In this document: positions 32,048-41,771 of the stretch, one piece after another
How the letters are laid out: the number at the start of each line of letters is the position of its first letter
How positions within the stretch are numbered: the first letter of the stretch is position 1
NCBI RefSeq assembly: GCF_007280415.1
Contig: NZ_VKKU01000001.1
Span: 1,178,001-1,242,000 of the forward strand
Length of the DNA: 64,000 bases
DNA from: Sphingorhabdus contaminans
GTDB lineage: Bacteria; Pseudomonadota; Alphaproteobacteria; Sphingomonadales; Sphingomonadaceae
Direction: 5' to 3'
Notes under the pieces: model-generated
Told to the model about the DNA's origin: nothing
Seen by the model: the letters and a program-made list of their open reading frames with translations, nothing else
Database searches by the model: none
Made by a program: the position numbers and the translations under genes

Positions 32048-32977
32048 TCAGGACCTTGGCCTTTCATTGAGCAGTTTGACCAATTTTGTGATCGAACCGA
32101 ATTGCGCAATGGTTTTACCCAGCAATTCACGGTCGCGTTTGGGGTTGAGCGTAGCGCTTTCAAACATGTTGCCCGTCTGCAGGGTCACAATCAGGTCACC
32201 GCCCAGAAACAGCGCGGCCAATCTGTCACCTTCAAATTCCCGCTCCAACTCGATCAGCCGTTCGCAATAGGCAGGGTGGACAAGATAGCGGGCCTCCACC
32301 TGATCGGTGCCGTAGACGTCGAACGCATCTTCGAACCGCGGATCGACCATCTTGATCCGTTCCAGCGTCTGGCCATTATAACTTTTGCTGTCCCCGAACA
32401 GGGTGATCTTGAACCCGTCGCGGCGGACAAGGGTTGTACCCATGAAAGGCCGTGCAAACTGGAACCGCAGCACGACGCCTTCGAATTTGGTGACGGTGCG
32501 CCGGTTCTTTCCCGACCCCTGCTCTTCGGTCAGCTTGGCTTCGTATAAAAGGAAGTCGGTGCCGTCGATTGACCCGTGCCACTGGTCTTGCAGATATTTG
32601 CCGTCATAGGTCGGCAACAAGCCATAGGTCCGGGCATTTTCGAATTCCTGTCCGGAAAAGGCGGCGACCGAATAGTCCAGTTGCAAGCTGCGGGCGAGCG
32701 CGCCGTTCATTTCATGCTTGAGCGAATTGATCATCTTCTGCCGGATGTTGCTGGCCCACGCCAATGCGCCACCCCCCACGACACTCGCCGCAAAATAGCC
32801 GATTTCCGACAGCCCGAAGATGTGGAAAATAAACCCGACCAGCACCGCAGAAACAATGCCGCCCGCGCCGGTCCAGATCATCTTTTCCTTCGCCTTGGCC
32901 CGTTCCGCCATCAGGGAATCAAGCCGACCCTGCAGGCCGTCCGCCATCAGCGTGTCGACATCGGGCAACGCTATCAT
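32048..32977 (-). CDS. DUF3137 domain protein
   Basis: A 309-residue protein with an N-terminal region starting MIALPDVDTLMADGLQGRLD, two hydrophobic segments at about residues 38-75 (WTGAGGIVSAVLVGFIFHIF and GYFAASVVGGGALAW), then a cytoplasmic DUF3137 domain (FSGQEFENARTYGLLPTYD). The start at 32977 has GGAAAGGGGG upstream; the frame is open to 33400 but that overlaps lemA. It is divergent from lemA with 63 bp between, a pairing seen often in alphaproteobacteria. Role is unknown. Confidence 0.75.
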   Translation of the reverse strand: MIALPDVDTLMADGLQGRLDSLMAERAKAKEKMIWTGAGGIVSAVLVGFIFHIFGLSEIGYFAASVVGGGALAWASNIRQKMINSLKHEMNGALARSLQLDYSVAAFSGQEFENARTYGLLPTYDGKYLQDQWHGSIDGTDFLLYEAKLTEEQGSGKNRRTVTKFEGVVLRFQFARPFMGTTLVRRDGFKITLFGDSKSYNGQTLERIKMVDPRFEDAFDVYGTDQVEARYLVHPAYCERLIELEREFEGDRLAALFLGGDLIVTLQTGNMFESATLNPKRDRELLGKTIAQFGSITKLVKLLNERPRS

Positions 32978-33040
32978 CTTTGCTTTCCCCCTTTCCCCGT
33001 GATAACCGATGCTATCGATCGTTACAGGGGGAGTAAAGCG

Positions 33041-33598
33041 ATGGGATTGGTCATCATTGGTATTGTCGTTTTTTTGGGGTTGATTGCAATCCTGATCTAT
33101 AACCGGCTGGTCGGTTTGCGGCAAAATGTGCGGCAGGGTTGGGCCGATATCGACGCCCAGTTGCGCCAGCGGCACGACCTGATTCCCAATCTGGTCAATA
33201 CGGTCCAGGGCTATGCCACGCATGAAAAATCGACACTGGATGCCGTAATTTCCGCCCGCAACTCCGCCTTGGGCGCCGCAAACCCCGCTGCTGCGGCGGC
33301 TGCGGAAAACGGACTTTCGGGTGCATTGAAAAGCCTGTTTGCCTTGGCGGAAAACTATCCGGACCTGAAAGCCAACCAGAATTTCCAGACCTTGCAGCAT
33401 GAACTGGCTGATGTGGAGGACAAGCTGGCGGCGGCACGCCGGGCCTATAATGCCGTTACGGCCGACTATAATGGCGCACGGCAGGCTTTCCCCGCCGTGC
33501 TGTTCGCCAGTGCGTTCGGTTTTGGCGAGGAGAAATTCTGGGAATTGGGCGCAGAAGAACGCCCAACGATCAGCGCCGCTCCGGAAGTTAAATTCTAG
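33041..33598 (+). CDS. LemA family protein
   Basis: A 185-residue protein with an N-terminal membrane helix (LVIIGIVVFLGLIAILIYNR) and a helical LemA domain, with the family signatures QRHDLIPNLVNTVQGYATHE and YNAVTADYNGARQAFPAVLF. LemA proteins are membrane-anchored with an outward helical bundle of unclear role. The start has a CAGGGGGAG site. It shares a short divergent promoter region with DUF3137. Confidence 0.85.
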   Translation: MGLVIIGIVVFLGLIAILIYNRLVGLRQNVRQGWADIDAQLRQRHDLIPNLVNTVQGYATHEKSTLDAVISARNSALGAANPAAAAAAENGLSGALKSLFALAENYPDLKANQNFQTLQHELADVEDKLAAARRAYNAVTADYNGARQAFPAVLFASAFGFGEEKFWELGAEERPTISAAPEVKF

Positions 33599-33631
33599 GC
33601 AGTCTGTATAAATACCGGCAAGGGGCGGTTA

Positions 33632-36151
33632 TCAGTAAATCCCGCCTTCTTGCTGGATAAATTCCTGATCGCGCTTGGTTGCCGAGCTTGGCCCCTGCCC
33701 TGTGTTGGCATTGCCGGAACCGCTCTTGGAATCCGAAGATTCCTTCTTCTTGGGCTTATCGCCGCGGGCCGCCAGTTCATCCTGCCTTATGGAGCGTTTG
33801 GGCTCCGTCTCCGCCTTGAACGCTTCCCAGATCACTGCGCTTTTGGGATCATCCCCCGGCCATGCGCCATAGACGCGCTTACCGCTTTTGCGGTCGATCC
33901 GCACGAGGCGCGTGCCTGCGGGCGCAATGAAGGGCGTCTTGGGCATGCCGGCCATGGCGACACGCGCAAATTGTTTAAACACAGGCGCCGCTAAGGATCC
34001 GCCCTGGGCATAGCCGCCCATATTGCGCGGCTGATCAAAACCCAGATAGAGCCCCGCCACCAATTGCGGTGAGCCACCGATAAACCACACATTGGTCGGC
34101 CCGGTCGTGGTTCCGGTTTTGCCGAACAGGGGACGGTCGAGATCGCGCAAAATCGTCGCTGTCCCGCGCTGGATGACGCCTTCTAACATATGGACGGTCT
34201 GATAGGCGGTTATCGGATCCATCACCTGCTTACCCGACGCAGCAAAACGCGGCATGGGCTTGCCATCCCAGTCTTTCGCCCGGCACCGGTTGCATGGTTT
34301 CCAGTTCTCCGGAAAGATAACCTTCCCTTTCCGGTTCTGCGCATAATCGATCAAGGTCGGCTTCAGTTCCCGGCCATGGTTGACGAGCATCGAATAGGCG
34401 TTGACCATCTTCAGAACGGTCGTTTCCCCTGCACCCAAGGCATAGGACAGATAGTCGGGATAGTCGCCGATCCCCATCGCCCGGAATGTATCGGTCACAT
34501 TATCCATCCCGGAATCCGCCGCGGCACGGACGGTCATCAGGTTGCGCGACTGTTCCAGACCCCAGCGCATCGTCTGCGGCCCTGCCCCGCCACCACCAAA
34601 GTTGCGGAAGCATTTTTGGCCCAGCGATGCGCCTTGCCAGACACAATAGGGGCCATCGACGATGATCGAGGTCGGAGTCATACCGTTGTCGAGCGCAGTC
34701 GCATAGACGAAGGGTTTGATCGTTGAGCCCGGCTGGCGCTGCGCCTGGGTTGCCCGGTTAAAGCTGGATATCCGGTTATCGAAACCGCCCTGTATGGCAA
34801 GCACCCGGCCGTTCAGCGGGTTTTGCACCACCATACCGCCGCCCACTTCAGGCACGGAACGGACGGAGAAGCTGTTCGCACCATTGGGCACAACGGCGAT
34901 GACATCGCCTGCCTTCATGGCTGCAGGGCCGCCGTTCAGCAGGCCGACCGTACCGTCTGCAAAGCCGACCCGGCCTTTTCCAAGCGCAACACCTGCGCGC
35001 CAGTTGGCGTAATCGATGCTGATATTGGTTGACGCAAACCGCGATGCCCATTTGTCATCGGACACATCGATCGTGCCCATATTGGCTTTCCATGCCTTGC
35101 CCGCATTATAACGCAGCAGCCCATCGCGCAGCGCCTGTGTCGCGGCCAACTGATATTCCGGGTTCATGGATGTACGAACCCATAAGCCACCGGCATAGAC
35201 GCTATAGGGACCATCCTTGTCGGTCTCGCCGAATTTCTCGATCAACTGGCGGCGGACTTCTTCGGTGAAATAACCGCCGATATTCTTGTAACCCGTCCCG
35301 CGCTGCGCAATCAGTCCCAGGGGCATGGCCCGGGCATCGGCCATCTGCTTTTCGGTGATCCAGCCATTGGCGAACATTTCGCCCAATACCCAGTTGCGTC
35401 GCGCGATTGCCGCGTCCGCATTTTTGGCGCGGCCATAACGCTCCGGTGCCTTTGGCAAAATGGCGAGAAACGCCATTTCATGCAGTTGCAACTGGTCGAC
35501 GCTCTTGCCGAAATAGGCCTGCGCTGCCGCTTCAACGCCGAACGACTGACGTCCAAGCGCAATTTCGTTGAGGTAAAGCGACAAAATCTGCGGCTTGGTC
35601 AGCGCGCTTTCGATCCGCTTGGCAAGGATCGCCTCCTTCACCTTGCGTGTGTAGCTATATTCATTGGTGAGAAGCAGGTTTTTGGCCACCTGCTGCGTAA
35701 TTGTCGACGCCCCGCGCGAACGGCCACTGCTGAACATATTATCGAAAACCGCCGAGGCGATGCCCGGATAGTCGATACCGCCATGGCTGAAAAAGGTCTT
35801 GTCCTCCGCCGCCAGATAGGCGCGGATCAGCAACCGGGGGAAATCGGCATATTCCAACTGGACCCGGCGTTCGCGCGCATAGCTTTGAAAGGGTTCGCCA
35901 TGTATATCGCGCACTACGGTGGGCAACGGCGATTCATATTCGATCAAAGCATCCGCATCAGGAAGGTTACGTGCAAAAACCACCCAGAAAAGCAAAAGCA
36001 GAAGAAAGGCGGCACCCGCGGCGTAAACCATCCAGCGGAAACGCTTGCGCTGCCACCATATTTGCCATTTGCCGATAAAACCATCGACGTCGCGCTTCAG
36101 TTTGTAACTGATGTTTGTCGGTTCTTCGGGCGGGGTCACGGCTTCGGTCAT
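33632..36151 (-). CDS. mrcA: Penicillin-binding protein 1A (class A, transglycosylase/transpeptidase)
   Basis: An 839-residue peptidoglycan synthase. There is one membrane helix at about 41-60, a glycosyltransferase domain with the catalytic Glu at about 116 (LAAEDKTFFSHGG), and a transpeptidase domain with the Ser in PGSTIKPF (about 475), an SRN motif, and KTGTT (about 677). The C-terminal ~60 residues are Lys/Ser-rich and probably disordered. It is 71 bp downstream of the amidase gene on the same strand, so wall synthesis and hydrolysis are likely co-expressed. Confidence 0.93.
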   Translation of the reverse strand: MTEAVTPPEEPTNISYKLKRDVDGFIGKWQIWWQRKRFRWMVYAAGAAFLLLLLFWVVFARNLPDADALIEYESPLPTVVRDIHGEPFQSYARERRVQLEYADFPRLLIRAYLAAEDKTFFSHGGIDYPGIASAVFDNMFSSGRSRGASTITQQVAKNLLLTNEYSYTRKVKEAILAKRIESALTKPQILSLYLNEIALGRQSFGVEAAAQAYFGKSVDQLQLHEMAFLAILPKAPERYGRAKNADAAIARRNWVLGEMFANGWITEKQMADARAMPLGLIAQRGTGYKNIGGYFTEEVRRQLIEKFGETDKDGPYSVYAGGLWVRTSMNPEYQLAATQALRDGLLRYNAGKAWKANMGTIDVSDDKWASRFASTNISIDYANWRAGVALGKGRVGFADGTVGLLNGGPAAMKAGDVIAVVPNGANSFSVRSVPEVGGGMVVQNPLNGRVLAIQGGFDNRISSFNRATQAQRQPGSTIKPFVYATALDNGMTPTSIIVDGPYCVWQGASLGQKCFRNFGGGGAGPQTMRWGLEQSRNLMTVRAAADSGMDNVTDTFRAMGIGDYPDYLSYALGAGETTVLKMVNAYSMLVNHGRELKPTLIDYAQNRKGKVIFPENWKPCNRCRAKDWDGKPMPRFAASGKQVMDPITAYQTVHMLEGVIQRGTATILRDLDRPLFGKTGTTTGPTNVWFIGGSPQLVAGLYLGFDQPRNMGGYAQGGSLAAPVFKQFARVAMAGMPKTPFIAPAGTRLVRIDRKSGKRVYGAWPGDDPKSAVIWEAFKAETEPKRSIRQDELAARGDKPKKKESSDSKSGSGNANTGQGPSSATKRDQEFIQQEGGIY

Positions 36152-36222
36152 TACCGGCTCTCTCTAGCCGATTTGTTGCCAAGGTCCAGAATGTTAATCT
36201 GGAACCCGGCCTGTTTTTACCT

Positions 36223-37140
36223 CTATTGCGACGCAAGCCGACGGGCGAAATGGATCTGGATCGCGTTCGCGACACTGCGGGCAACCTTTTGCCTTCCGGA
36301 TTCAGAACCCAAAAATTCCACATCCTCTTCATTGCTGAGATAGCCTGTTTCAAACAGGACCGACGGCGTGTCGGGTGCTTTCAGCACAACAAATGAGGCA
36401 AAGCGGTGCGAATTGGTTCGTATTCGCATATTTGGCCGCGATTCGCGCAGCAGCAATCGGGCAAATTCCGCAGACACGTTCATCGTTTCGCGCTGCGTCA
36501 AATCGATCAGGATCGACGACACATCCGCATCCGCACCGCCCAGATTGACGCCGTTGATGATGTCGGACTTGTTTTCACGGGATGCGAGCCGCTGCGCCTC
36601 ACGGTCCGAAGCGACTTCGGACAATGTGTAGACCGTTCCCCCGCCCGCCTCGGGATTTTCGGCGCTGTCGGCATGGATCGAGATAAACAGGTCCGCGTTC
36701 ATTTTCCGCGCGATTCCGTAACGGTCCTGCAGCACCAGAAACTTGTCGGAATCGCGGGTTAGCGCGACGCGGATGCGCCCGCTTTTCAAAAGCTCGCTGC
36801 GGATTGCCCTTGCAATCGCCAGTGTCACGTCTTTTTCGCGCTTCCCGCCATGCGGGCTGATCGCGCCCGGGTCATGCCCGCCATGTCCGGCATCAAGCAC
36901 GACCAGAGGCAGGCTTTTGTCCTTGGGGCCGCTGATAACCGGCAACCCTTTGCCGATACGCGAAACAATCGGTGCTGACACTTCATAACGCCGTTTCGGC
37001 GGCTCGGCGCGAAAAGCCTGCTTTTGGGTGGACAACAATGTTTGCGGCGCAACAACCGGCGCAACCTGGTCCCGGACAGGATGTACCGGCGGGAAAGACA
37101 TGGCCATATAAAAGGCAGGCAGGATCGCTACGGAGAGCAT
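36223..37140 (-). CDS. N-acetylmuramoyl-L-alanine amidase (AmiC-type)
   Basis: A zinc amidase that cuts the stem peptide from peptidoglycan. Visible zinc and catalytic residues are His in LDAGHGGHDPGA, Glu in GKREKDVTLA, His in ISIHADSAEN and Glu in VLFETGYLSNEEDVEFL. Start is uncertain: I use ATG 37140 (MLSVAILPAFYMAM, a hydrophobic leader, 305 aa); the frame is open to 37305 but that part reads like leader DNA. The first ~55 residues between leader and domain are a Pro/Lys-rich linker. Operon with mrcA. Confidence 0.8.
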   Translation of the reverse strand: MLSVAILPAFYMAMSFPPVHPVRDQVAPVVAPQTLLSTQKQAFRAEPPKRRYEVSAPIVSRIGKGLPVISGPKDKSLPLVVLDAGHGGHDPGAISPHGGKREKDVTLAIARAIRSELLKSGRIRVALTRDSDKFLVLQDRYGIARKMNADLFISIHADSAENPEAGGGTVYTLSEVASDREAQRLASRENKSDIINGVNLGGADADVSSILIDLTQRETMNVSAEFARLLLRESRPNMRIRTNSHRFASFVVLKAPDTPSVLFETGYLSNEEDVEFLGSESGRQKVARSVANAIQIHFARRLASQ

Positions 37141-37649
37141 GTCGGCCTTATGCGTTTTTGACAGGCACACGGTCCAGAATTTTCTTTCATGCACGATTGT
37201 CCGGCATGAATATCCCCGGAACAGGCGGGGTTCCTGTCCCAATCGGTTGCAGAAGTCGAAGCAATCCTGCATCCAATCACATTCGCGCACATGGATTTCA
37301 CGCATTCCCTTGCCGTTAGGTCAAACGGGTGCTAGCTATGCGGTGTGGGGCTTATATTCTTTGGTCCCTTTTATCGGGGCCACATCGTTTCGTGGCCGTT
37401 TAACAGGTTGACGCTGCATGAAGCATGATATTTCCGCCACCGCCGCCCTTGAAGGGAACGGCGTATGGGCTGGAAATCAAGCGCGCGCGAAATTCGCCCG
37501 CCATGCGCAAGCAGCAGACGCAATTTTTTCTTATCCACCATATCGCCATGCCGACGCCGACGCCCCGCGTCCGATGCGGCCTGGCATCAACAATAGGGCG
37601 GGCGGCCGACGGCTGACAACCGGAGCGGTCACTCGCTGGAGTAAATTCA
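37141..37649. other. Divergent region between amidase and rne, with rne leader hairpin
   Basis: About 510 bp without a convincing gene. A hairpin GGCCAC (37378-37383) / GTGGCC (37392-37397) and a TTGACG at 37408-37413 that could be a -35 element lie in the second half. RNase E genes often have long self-regulated leaders, so the long gap before rne fits; that this one is regulatory is inference. Confidence 0.4.
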
Positions 37650-40232
37650 ATGACCACGCGTATGCTCATCGACGCGCGTCACCGGGAAGAGACCCGGGTC
37701 GCCGTCGTTACAGGAAACCGGATTGAGGAGTTTGATTTTGAGTCAGCCGAGCACAAGCAGCTCAAAGGCAATATCTATCTCGCAAAAGTAACCCGGGTCG
37801 AACCGTCGCTTCAGGCGGCATTCGTCGATTATGGCGGCAACCGCCACGGATTCCTGGCTTTTGCCGAAATCCATCCTGACTATTACCAGATACCGAAAGA
37901 AGACCGCGAGCGTCTCTTGGCCGAAGAAGCCGAGGCTGCTGCGGAAGAAGCCGCACTTCGCGAGCAGGAAGAGGAAGAGAGCGAAGAGCCTTCCGACATC
38001 ATGCAGGGTTCGGAAGAGCGCGAAGACGAAGTATCCGATTTCATCGAGATCGAGAGCGACGACAGCGTCGAAACCATCGACATGAGCGAGGGTGAAGAGC
38101 CTGATCTCAGCACCAATGGCGACGATACCGCAGAAGAAAATGCGCGTGACGAAGCCGGTTCGCGCAACAACCGCCGCCGTCGTGGCCGCGGCGGACGCAA
38201 TGGCGGCGAAGGCCGTGCGCCCAAGGCGAGCGACGAAGTACGTGCCAAGCGCATGAACCTGCGTCGCCGTTACAAAATCCAGGACGTTATCCACCGCCGC
38301 CAGGTGTTGCTGGTCCAGGTCGTCAAGGAAGAGCGTGGAAATAAAGGCGCGGCGCTGACCACCTATCTCAGCCTTGCAGGCCGCTATTGTGTCCTGATGC
38401 CCAACACCTCGCATGGTGGCGGCATCAGCCGCAAAATCCACAGCGCCGCCGACCGCAAGCGCCTGAAGTCGATCATTTCCGACCTCACCCTGCCCGCGAC
38501 CATGGGCTGCATCATCCGCACCGCCGGACTTGCCCGGACAAAACCCGAGATCAAACGCGATTTCGATTATCTCGCACGTTTGTGGGATGAAATCCGTGAG
38601 CGTACGCTGCGCGGTTCCGCGCCCATGCTGATCCACACCGACAGCGATCTGATCAAGCGCGCCATCCGCGACATCTATAACAAGGATATCGAGGAAGTTT
38701 TTGTCGAAGGCGCCGAAGGATATAAGGCGGCCAAGGATTTCATGAAGTTGCTGATGCCAAGCCACGCCAAGCGTGTGCAGCATTATGCGGACCCCGTTCC
38801 CTTGTTCCAGCGCTACCATGTCGAAGACCAGCTGAACGCCATGTATCAGCCGATCGTGCAGTTGAAGTCGGGCGGCTATATCGTCATCAACCCGACCGAA
38901 GCGCTGGTGTCCATCGACATCAACTCGGGACGGTCAACCAAAGAGCATGGCATTGAAGCCACCGCGCTTTCCACCAACCTTGAGGCCGCGCGCGAAATTG
39001 CCCGCCAATTGCGTTTGCGCGACATGGCCGGTCTGGTCGTTATCGACTTTATCGACATGGAACATCATTCCAACGCCCGCAAAGTAGAGCGGGCAATGAA
39101 GGAAGCGCTGAAACACGACCGCGCGCGGATCCAGGTTGGCCGCATCTCGGGCTTCGGCCTGATGGAAATGAGCCGCCAGCGTCTGCGGACCGGCGTGCTG
39201 GAGGCATCGACCCGCCAATGCCCGCATTGCGAAGGCACAGGCCTTGTCCGCACCGCATCGTCCGCCGCCTTGTCCGCCCTGCGCCTGATCGAAGAGGAAG
39301 CCGCAAAGGGCAATGGCAGCCAGATTGTCCTGCAAGCCAGCCAGGAAGCGACGATTTACTGCCTCAACAACAAGCGCAGCGAACTGGCAGATATCGAGGA
39401 ACGCTATCATGTCCGCGTTCTGATCGTCCCCAATGGCGAAACCGAAGGCGCGAAGCTGGCTGTCAGCAGTTCCGGCCCGCGGCCGGAAGCTCCTGTTGCC
39501 TTGCCGCCTATTGTCGACCTCGAAGAGGATGATTTCGAAGAGGAAATCGACGACACCGAAGGTGACGATGAAGAAGTCAGCGAACCGCGCCGTGCACGCG
39601 ACGACCGCCCCCGCGAAAATGGCGAAGGTGGCGAAGGTCGCCGTCGCAAGCGTCGCCGTGGCCGCCGGGGTGGCAAATCGCGCGATCGCGAGGAGCGTCC
39701 CGAAAATGGCGAAACCCAGAGCGATGCTGCTGCGGAAAGCACCGAACAAAATGATGCAGCAGAAGCACCGGCATCTGAAGAGTCGAAGCCAAAGACGCGC
39801 CGTGGCCGCAGAGGCGGACGCGGCCGTGACCGTGGCGAGGCCGAAACGGGTGTAACCGAGGCGGAAACCAGCGAGGCACCGGCCGTCGTTGCGGCAGAAC
39901 CGGAAGCTGCCGAACCGGTTGCCGACGAAAAGCCGAAGCGCCGTAGCCGGGCAAAGCCGAAAGCCGAAAAGGCTGTCGCAGCGGAAGCTGCCGAAGCGCC
40001 GGCAGAGGCCGAGCCTGCCAAAAAGGCGGCGCCGAAGAAGCGCGGTAAGGCAAAAGCCGAAACGCCCGCCGCTGAACCGGAGGCCGTTGCAGAAGAAGCA
40101 GCGCCTGCAAAAGCCAAAGCGCCCCGTAAAAAAGCCCCTGCAAAGGAGGCGAAAGCAGAGCCCGCCGCTGAATCAGCGGCAGAGAGTGACGCACCGCCGC
40201 GCACCGGCTGGTGGCAGCGTACATTCGGTTGA
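37650..40232 (+). CDS. rne: Ribonuclease E
   Basis: An 860-residue RNase E. The S1 domain is split by a ~110-residue acidic and Arg-rich insert (residues ~85-200). The DNase I-like catalytic region carries SIDINSGRS (about 420) and VVIDFIDME (about 465), and the Zn-link Cys pair is in RQCPHCEGTG. The C-terminal ~240 residues are low-complexity basic/acidic scaffold, ending PRTGWWQRTFG, the kind of GWW tail that binds PNPase in Caulobacter. The RNA degradosome is therefore likely alphaproteobacterial in type. Confidence 0.95.
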   Translation: MTTRMLIDARHREETRVAVVTGNRIEEFDFESAEHKQLKGNIYLAKVTRVEPSLQAAFVDYGGNRHGFLAFAEIHPDYYQIPKEDRERLLAEEAEAAAEEAALREQEEEESEEPSDIMQGSEEREDEVSDFIEIESDDSVETIDMSEGEEPDLSTNGDDTAEENARDEAGSRNNRRRRGRGGRNGGEGRAPKASDEVRAKRMNLRRRYKIQDVIHRRQVLLVQVVKEERGNKGAALTTYLSLAGRYCVLMPNTSHGGGISRKIHSAADRKRLKSIISDLTLPATMGCIIRTAGLARTKPEIKRDFDYLARLWDEIRERTLRGSAPMLIHTDSDLIKRAIRDIYNKDIEEVFVEGAEGYKAAKDFMKLLMPSHAKRVQHYADPVPLFQRYHVEDQLNAMYQPIVQLKSGGYIVINPTEALVSIDINSGRSTKEHGIEATALSTNLEAAREIARQLRLRDMAGLVVIDFIDMEHHSNARKVERAMKEALKHDRARIQVGRISGFGLMEMSRQRLRTGVLEASTRQCPHCEGTGLVRTASSAALSALRLIEEEAAKGNGSQIVLQASQEATIYCLNNKRSELADIEERYHVRVLIVPNGETEGAKLAVSSSGPRPEAPVALPPIVDLEEDDFEEEIDDTEGDDEEVSEPRRARDDRPRENGEGGEGRRRKRRRGRRGGKSRDREERPENGETQSDAAAESTEQNDAAEAPASEESKPKTRRGRRGGRGRDRGEAETGVTEAETSEAPAVVAAEPEAAEPVADEKPKRRSRAKPKAEKAVAAEAAEAPAEAEPAKKAAPKKRGKAKAETPAAEPEAVAEEAAPAKAKAPRKKAPAKEAKAEPAAESAAESDAPPRTGWWQRTFG

Positions 40233-40257
40233 TTAAACCGGCCCTACACAAAGATTA

Positions 40258-40289
40258 CCCCGCCTGTGACAACCGGCGGGGTTTTCTTT
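40258..40289 (+). terminator. Intrinsic terminator after rne
   Basis: CCCCGCC (40258-40264) pairs with GGCGGGG (40275-40281), followed by TTTTCTTT. It is 26 bp after the rne stop. Confidence 0.88.
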
Positions 40290-40348
40290 GTGGTGCCCAA
40301 ACCGATTCTTCATTGCCTGTTCACTTTGTTGACGCCACAACGGCGCAC

Positions 40349-41716
40349 ATGTTGAGCATATCACTTCGCCATCTGCGGGCACTTTTGGCGTGCATCCTCG
40401 CCCTGACCCTGTGCGTGCAGCCAGCGATGGCGCAATCCATTCTGCGCGATGCCGAGACCGAAGCCTTTTTCGAAGAAATTTCAGCGCCGCTTATCCGCGC
40501 GGCTGGCCTTGATCCTGCCAATGTCGACATTGTCCTGATCAACGACCGGTCGATCAACGCCTTTGTCGCGGGCGGGCAGATTGTCTATATCCACAGCGGT
40601 CTTATCGAGGCGGCCAAAACGGCCAATGAAGTGCAAGGCGTTATCGCCCACGAACTCGGCCATATCGAAGGTGGCCATGTTATCCGCTATTCCGACGGTG
40701 CAAGTGCAGCCGGCGGGATCAGCATCGCCACACTGATCTTGGCGGCCGCCGCCATTGCCGCAGGTGCGGGCGAAGCCGGCATGGGAATCATGGCCGCGGG
40801 ACAGCAGGCCGCTCTAGGCAAGTTTCTGGCGTTCAGCCGTGCGCAGGAAGGTACCGCAGACGCCTCCGGTGCGCGCTATCTTTCCGCCGCCGGGATTACG
40901 GGCAAAGGTTCGATCAACTTTTTCAAAACGCTCCAAAATTATGAATTCCGCCTCGGCATTCCGCAGGAGGATAGCTACGGCCGCACGCACCCCTTGTCGG
41001 GCGAGCGTATTTCGGTGCTGGAAGATACCTATTCAAAGGACCCCGCCTGGAACAAACCGCTCAACCAGAAATGGGAAGATGACTTTAAACGCATCAAAGC
41101 CAAACTGACGGGCTTTTTGGCGGATCCCAAGGCAACGATGCGGGACTATCCCGAAAAGGACAAGAGCGTCCCTGCCCGCTATGCCCGCGCCTATGCCTGG
41201 CATAAGGGCGCCTATCCGCAAAAGGCGCTGGAGGAATCCTCGTCGCTTGTCGCAGCCGCGCCCAATGATCCTTATTTCCTCGAACTTCATGGCCAGATCC
41301 TGCTGGAGTCCGGAAAGCCGGCCGAAGCGGTGCAGCCGCTCCGCAAGGCGGTCGAACTGACAGGTAACCAGCCGTTGATTGCCGCGATATTCGGCCATGC
41401 GCTGATCGCCACCGAAGACAAATCGAACCTGGATGAGGCAGCGACCGTTTTGAAGGCTGCGGTCACCAAAGATAACCAGAACCCCTTTGCCTGGTACCAG
41501 TTGGGCGTTGTCTATGAACAAAAGGGCGATACCGCACGGGCCGCGCTTGCCAGCGCCGAACGGTATCTGATGGAAGGTGCACCCCAATTTGCATTACCAA
41601 ATGCGCAGACGGCGATGGCGGGACTGCAGGAATATACGCCCGACTGGATCCGTGCGCAGGACATCAGCATGGTTGCCGAAGCACAACTGGCGCAACTGAA
41701 AAAGCGGCGGCGTTAA
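40349..41716 (+). CDS. M48 family metalloprotease with TPR repeats (BepA-like)
   Basis: A 455-residue exported zinc protease. The signal peptide is MLSISLRHLRALLACILALT with cleavage after PAMAQ. The HELGH zinc motif is at about 101-105, and the downstream Glu is in RAQEGTADASGARYL. The C-terminal half has TPR-like helices (residues ~300-440). BepA-type proteins watch over outer-membrane protein assembly. The ATG at 40349 has no strong ribosome-binding site; the frame is open to 40211 across the rne terminator, so that extension is rejected. Confidence 0.88.
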   Translation: MLSISLRHLRALLACILALTLCVQPAMAQSILRDAETEAFFEEISAPLIRAAGLDPANVDIVLINDRSINAFVAGGQIVYIHSGLIEAAKTANEVQGVIAHELGHIEGGHVIRYSDGASAAGGISIATLILAAAAIAAGAGEAGMGIMAAGQQAALGKFLAFSRAQEGTADASGARYLSAAGITGKGSINFFKTLQNYEFRLGIPQEDSYGRTHPLSGERISVLEDTYSKDPAWNKPLNQKWEDDFKRIKAKLTGFLADPKATMRDYPEKDKSVPARYARAYAWHKGAYPQKALEESSSLVAAAPNDPYFLELHGQILLESGKPAEAVQPLRKAVELTGNQPLIAAIFGHALIATEDKSNLDEAATVLKAAVTKDNQNPFAWYQLGVVYEQKGDTARAALASAERYLMEGAPQFALPNAQTAMAGLQEYTPDWIRAQDISMVAEAQLAQLKKRRR

Positions 41717-41771
41717 ATCCCGCACCCTGTGAACCCTGGCCAATTTTCCCTTTTCGCGTAAAGCCCCCGAC

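Noticed and set aside
37743..38819. 358-codon minus-strand frame opposite rne
   Set aside because: Antisense to the conserved RNase E body, hydrophobic composition from codon bias.
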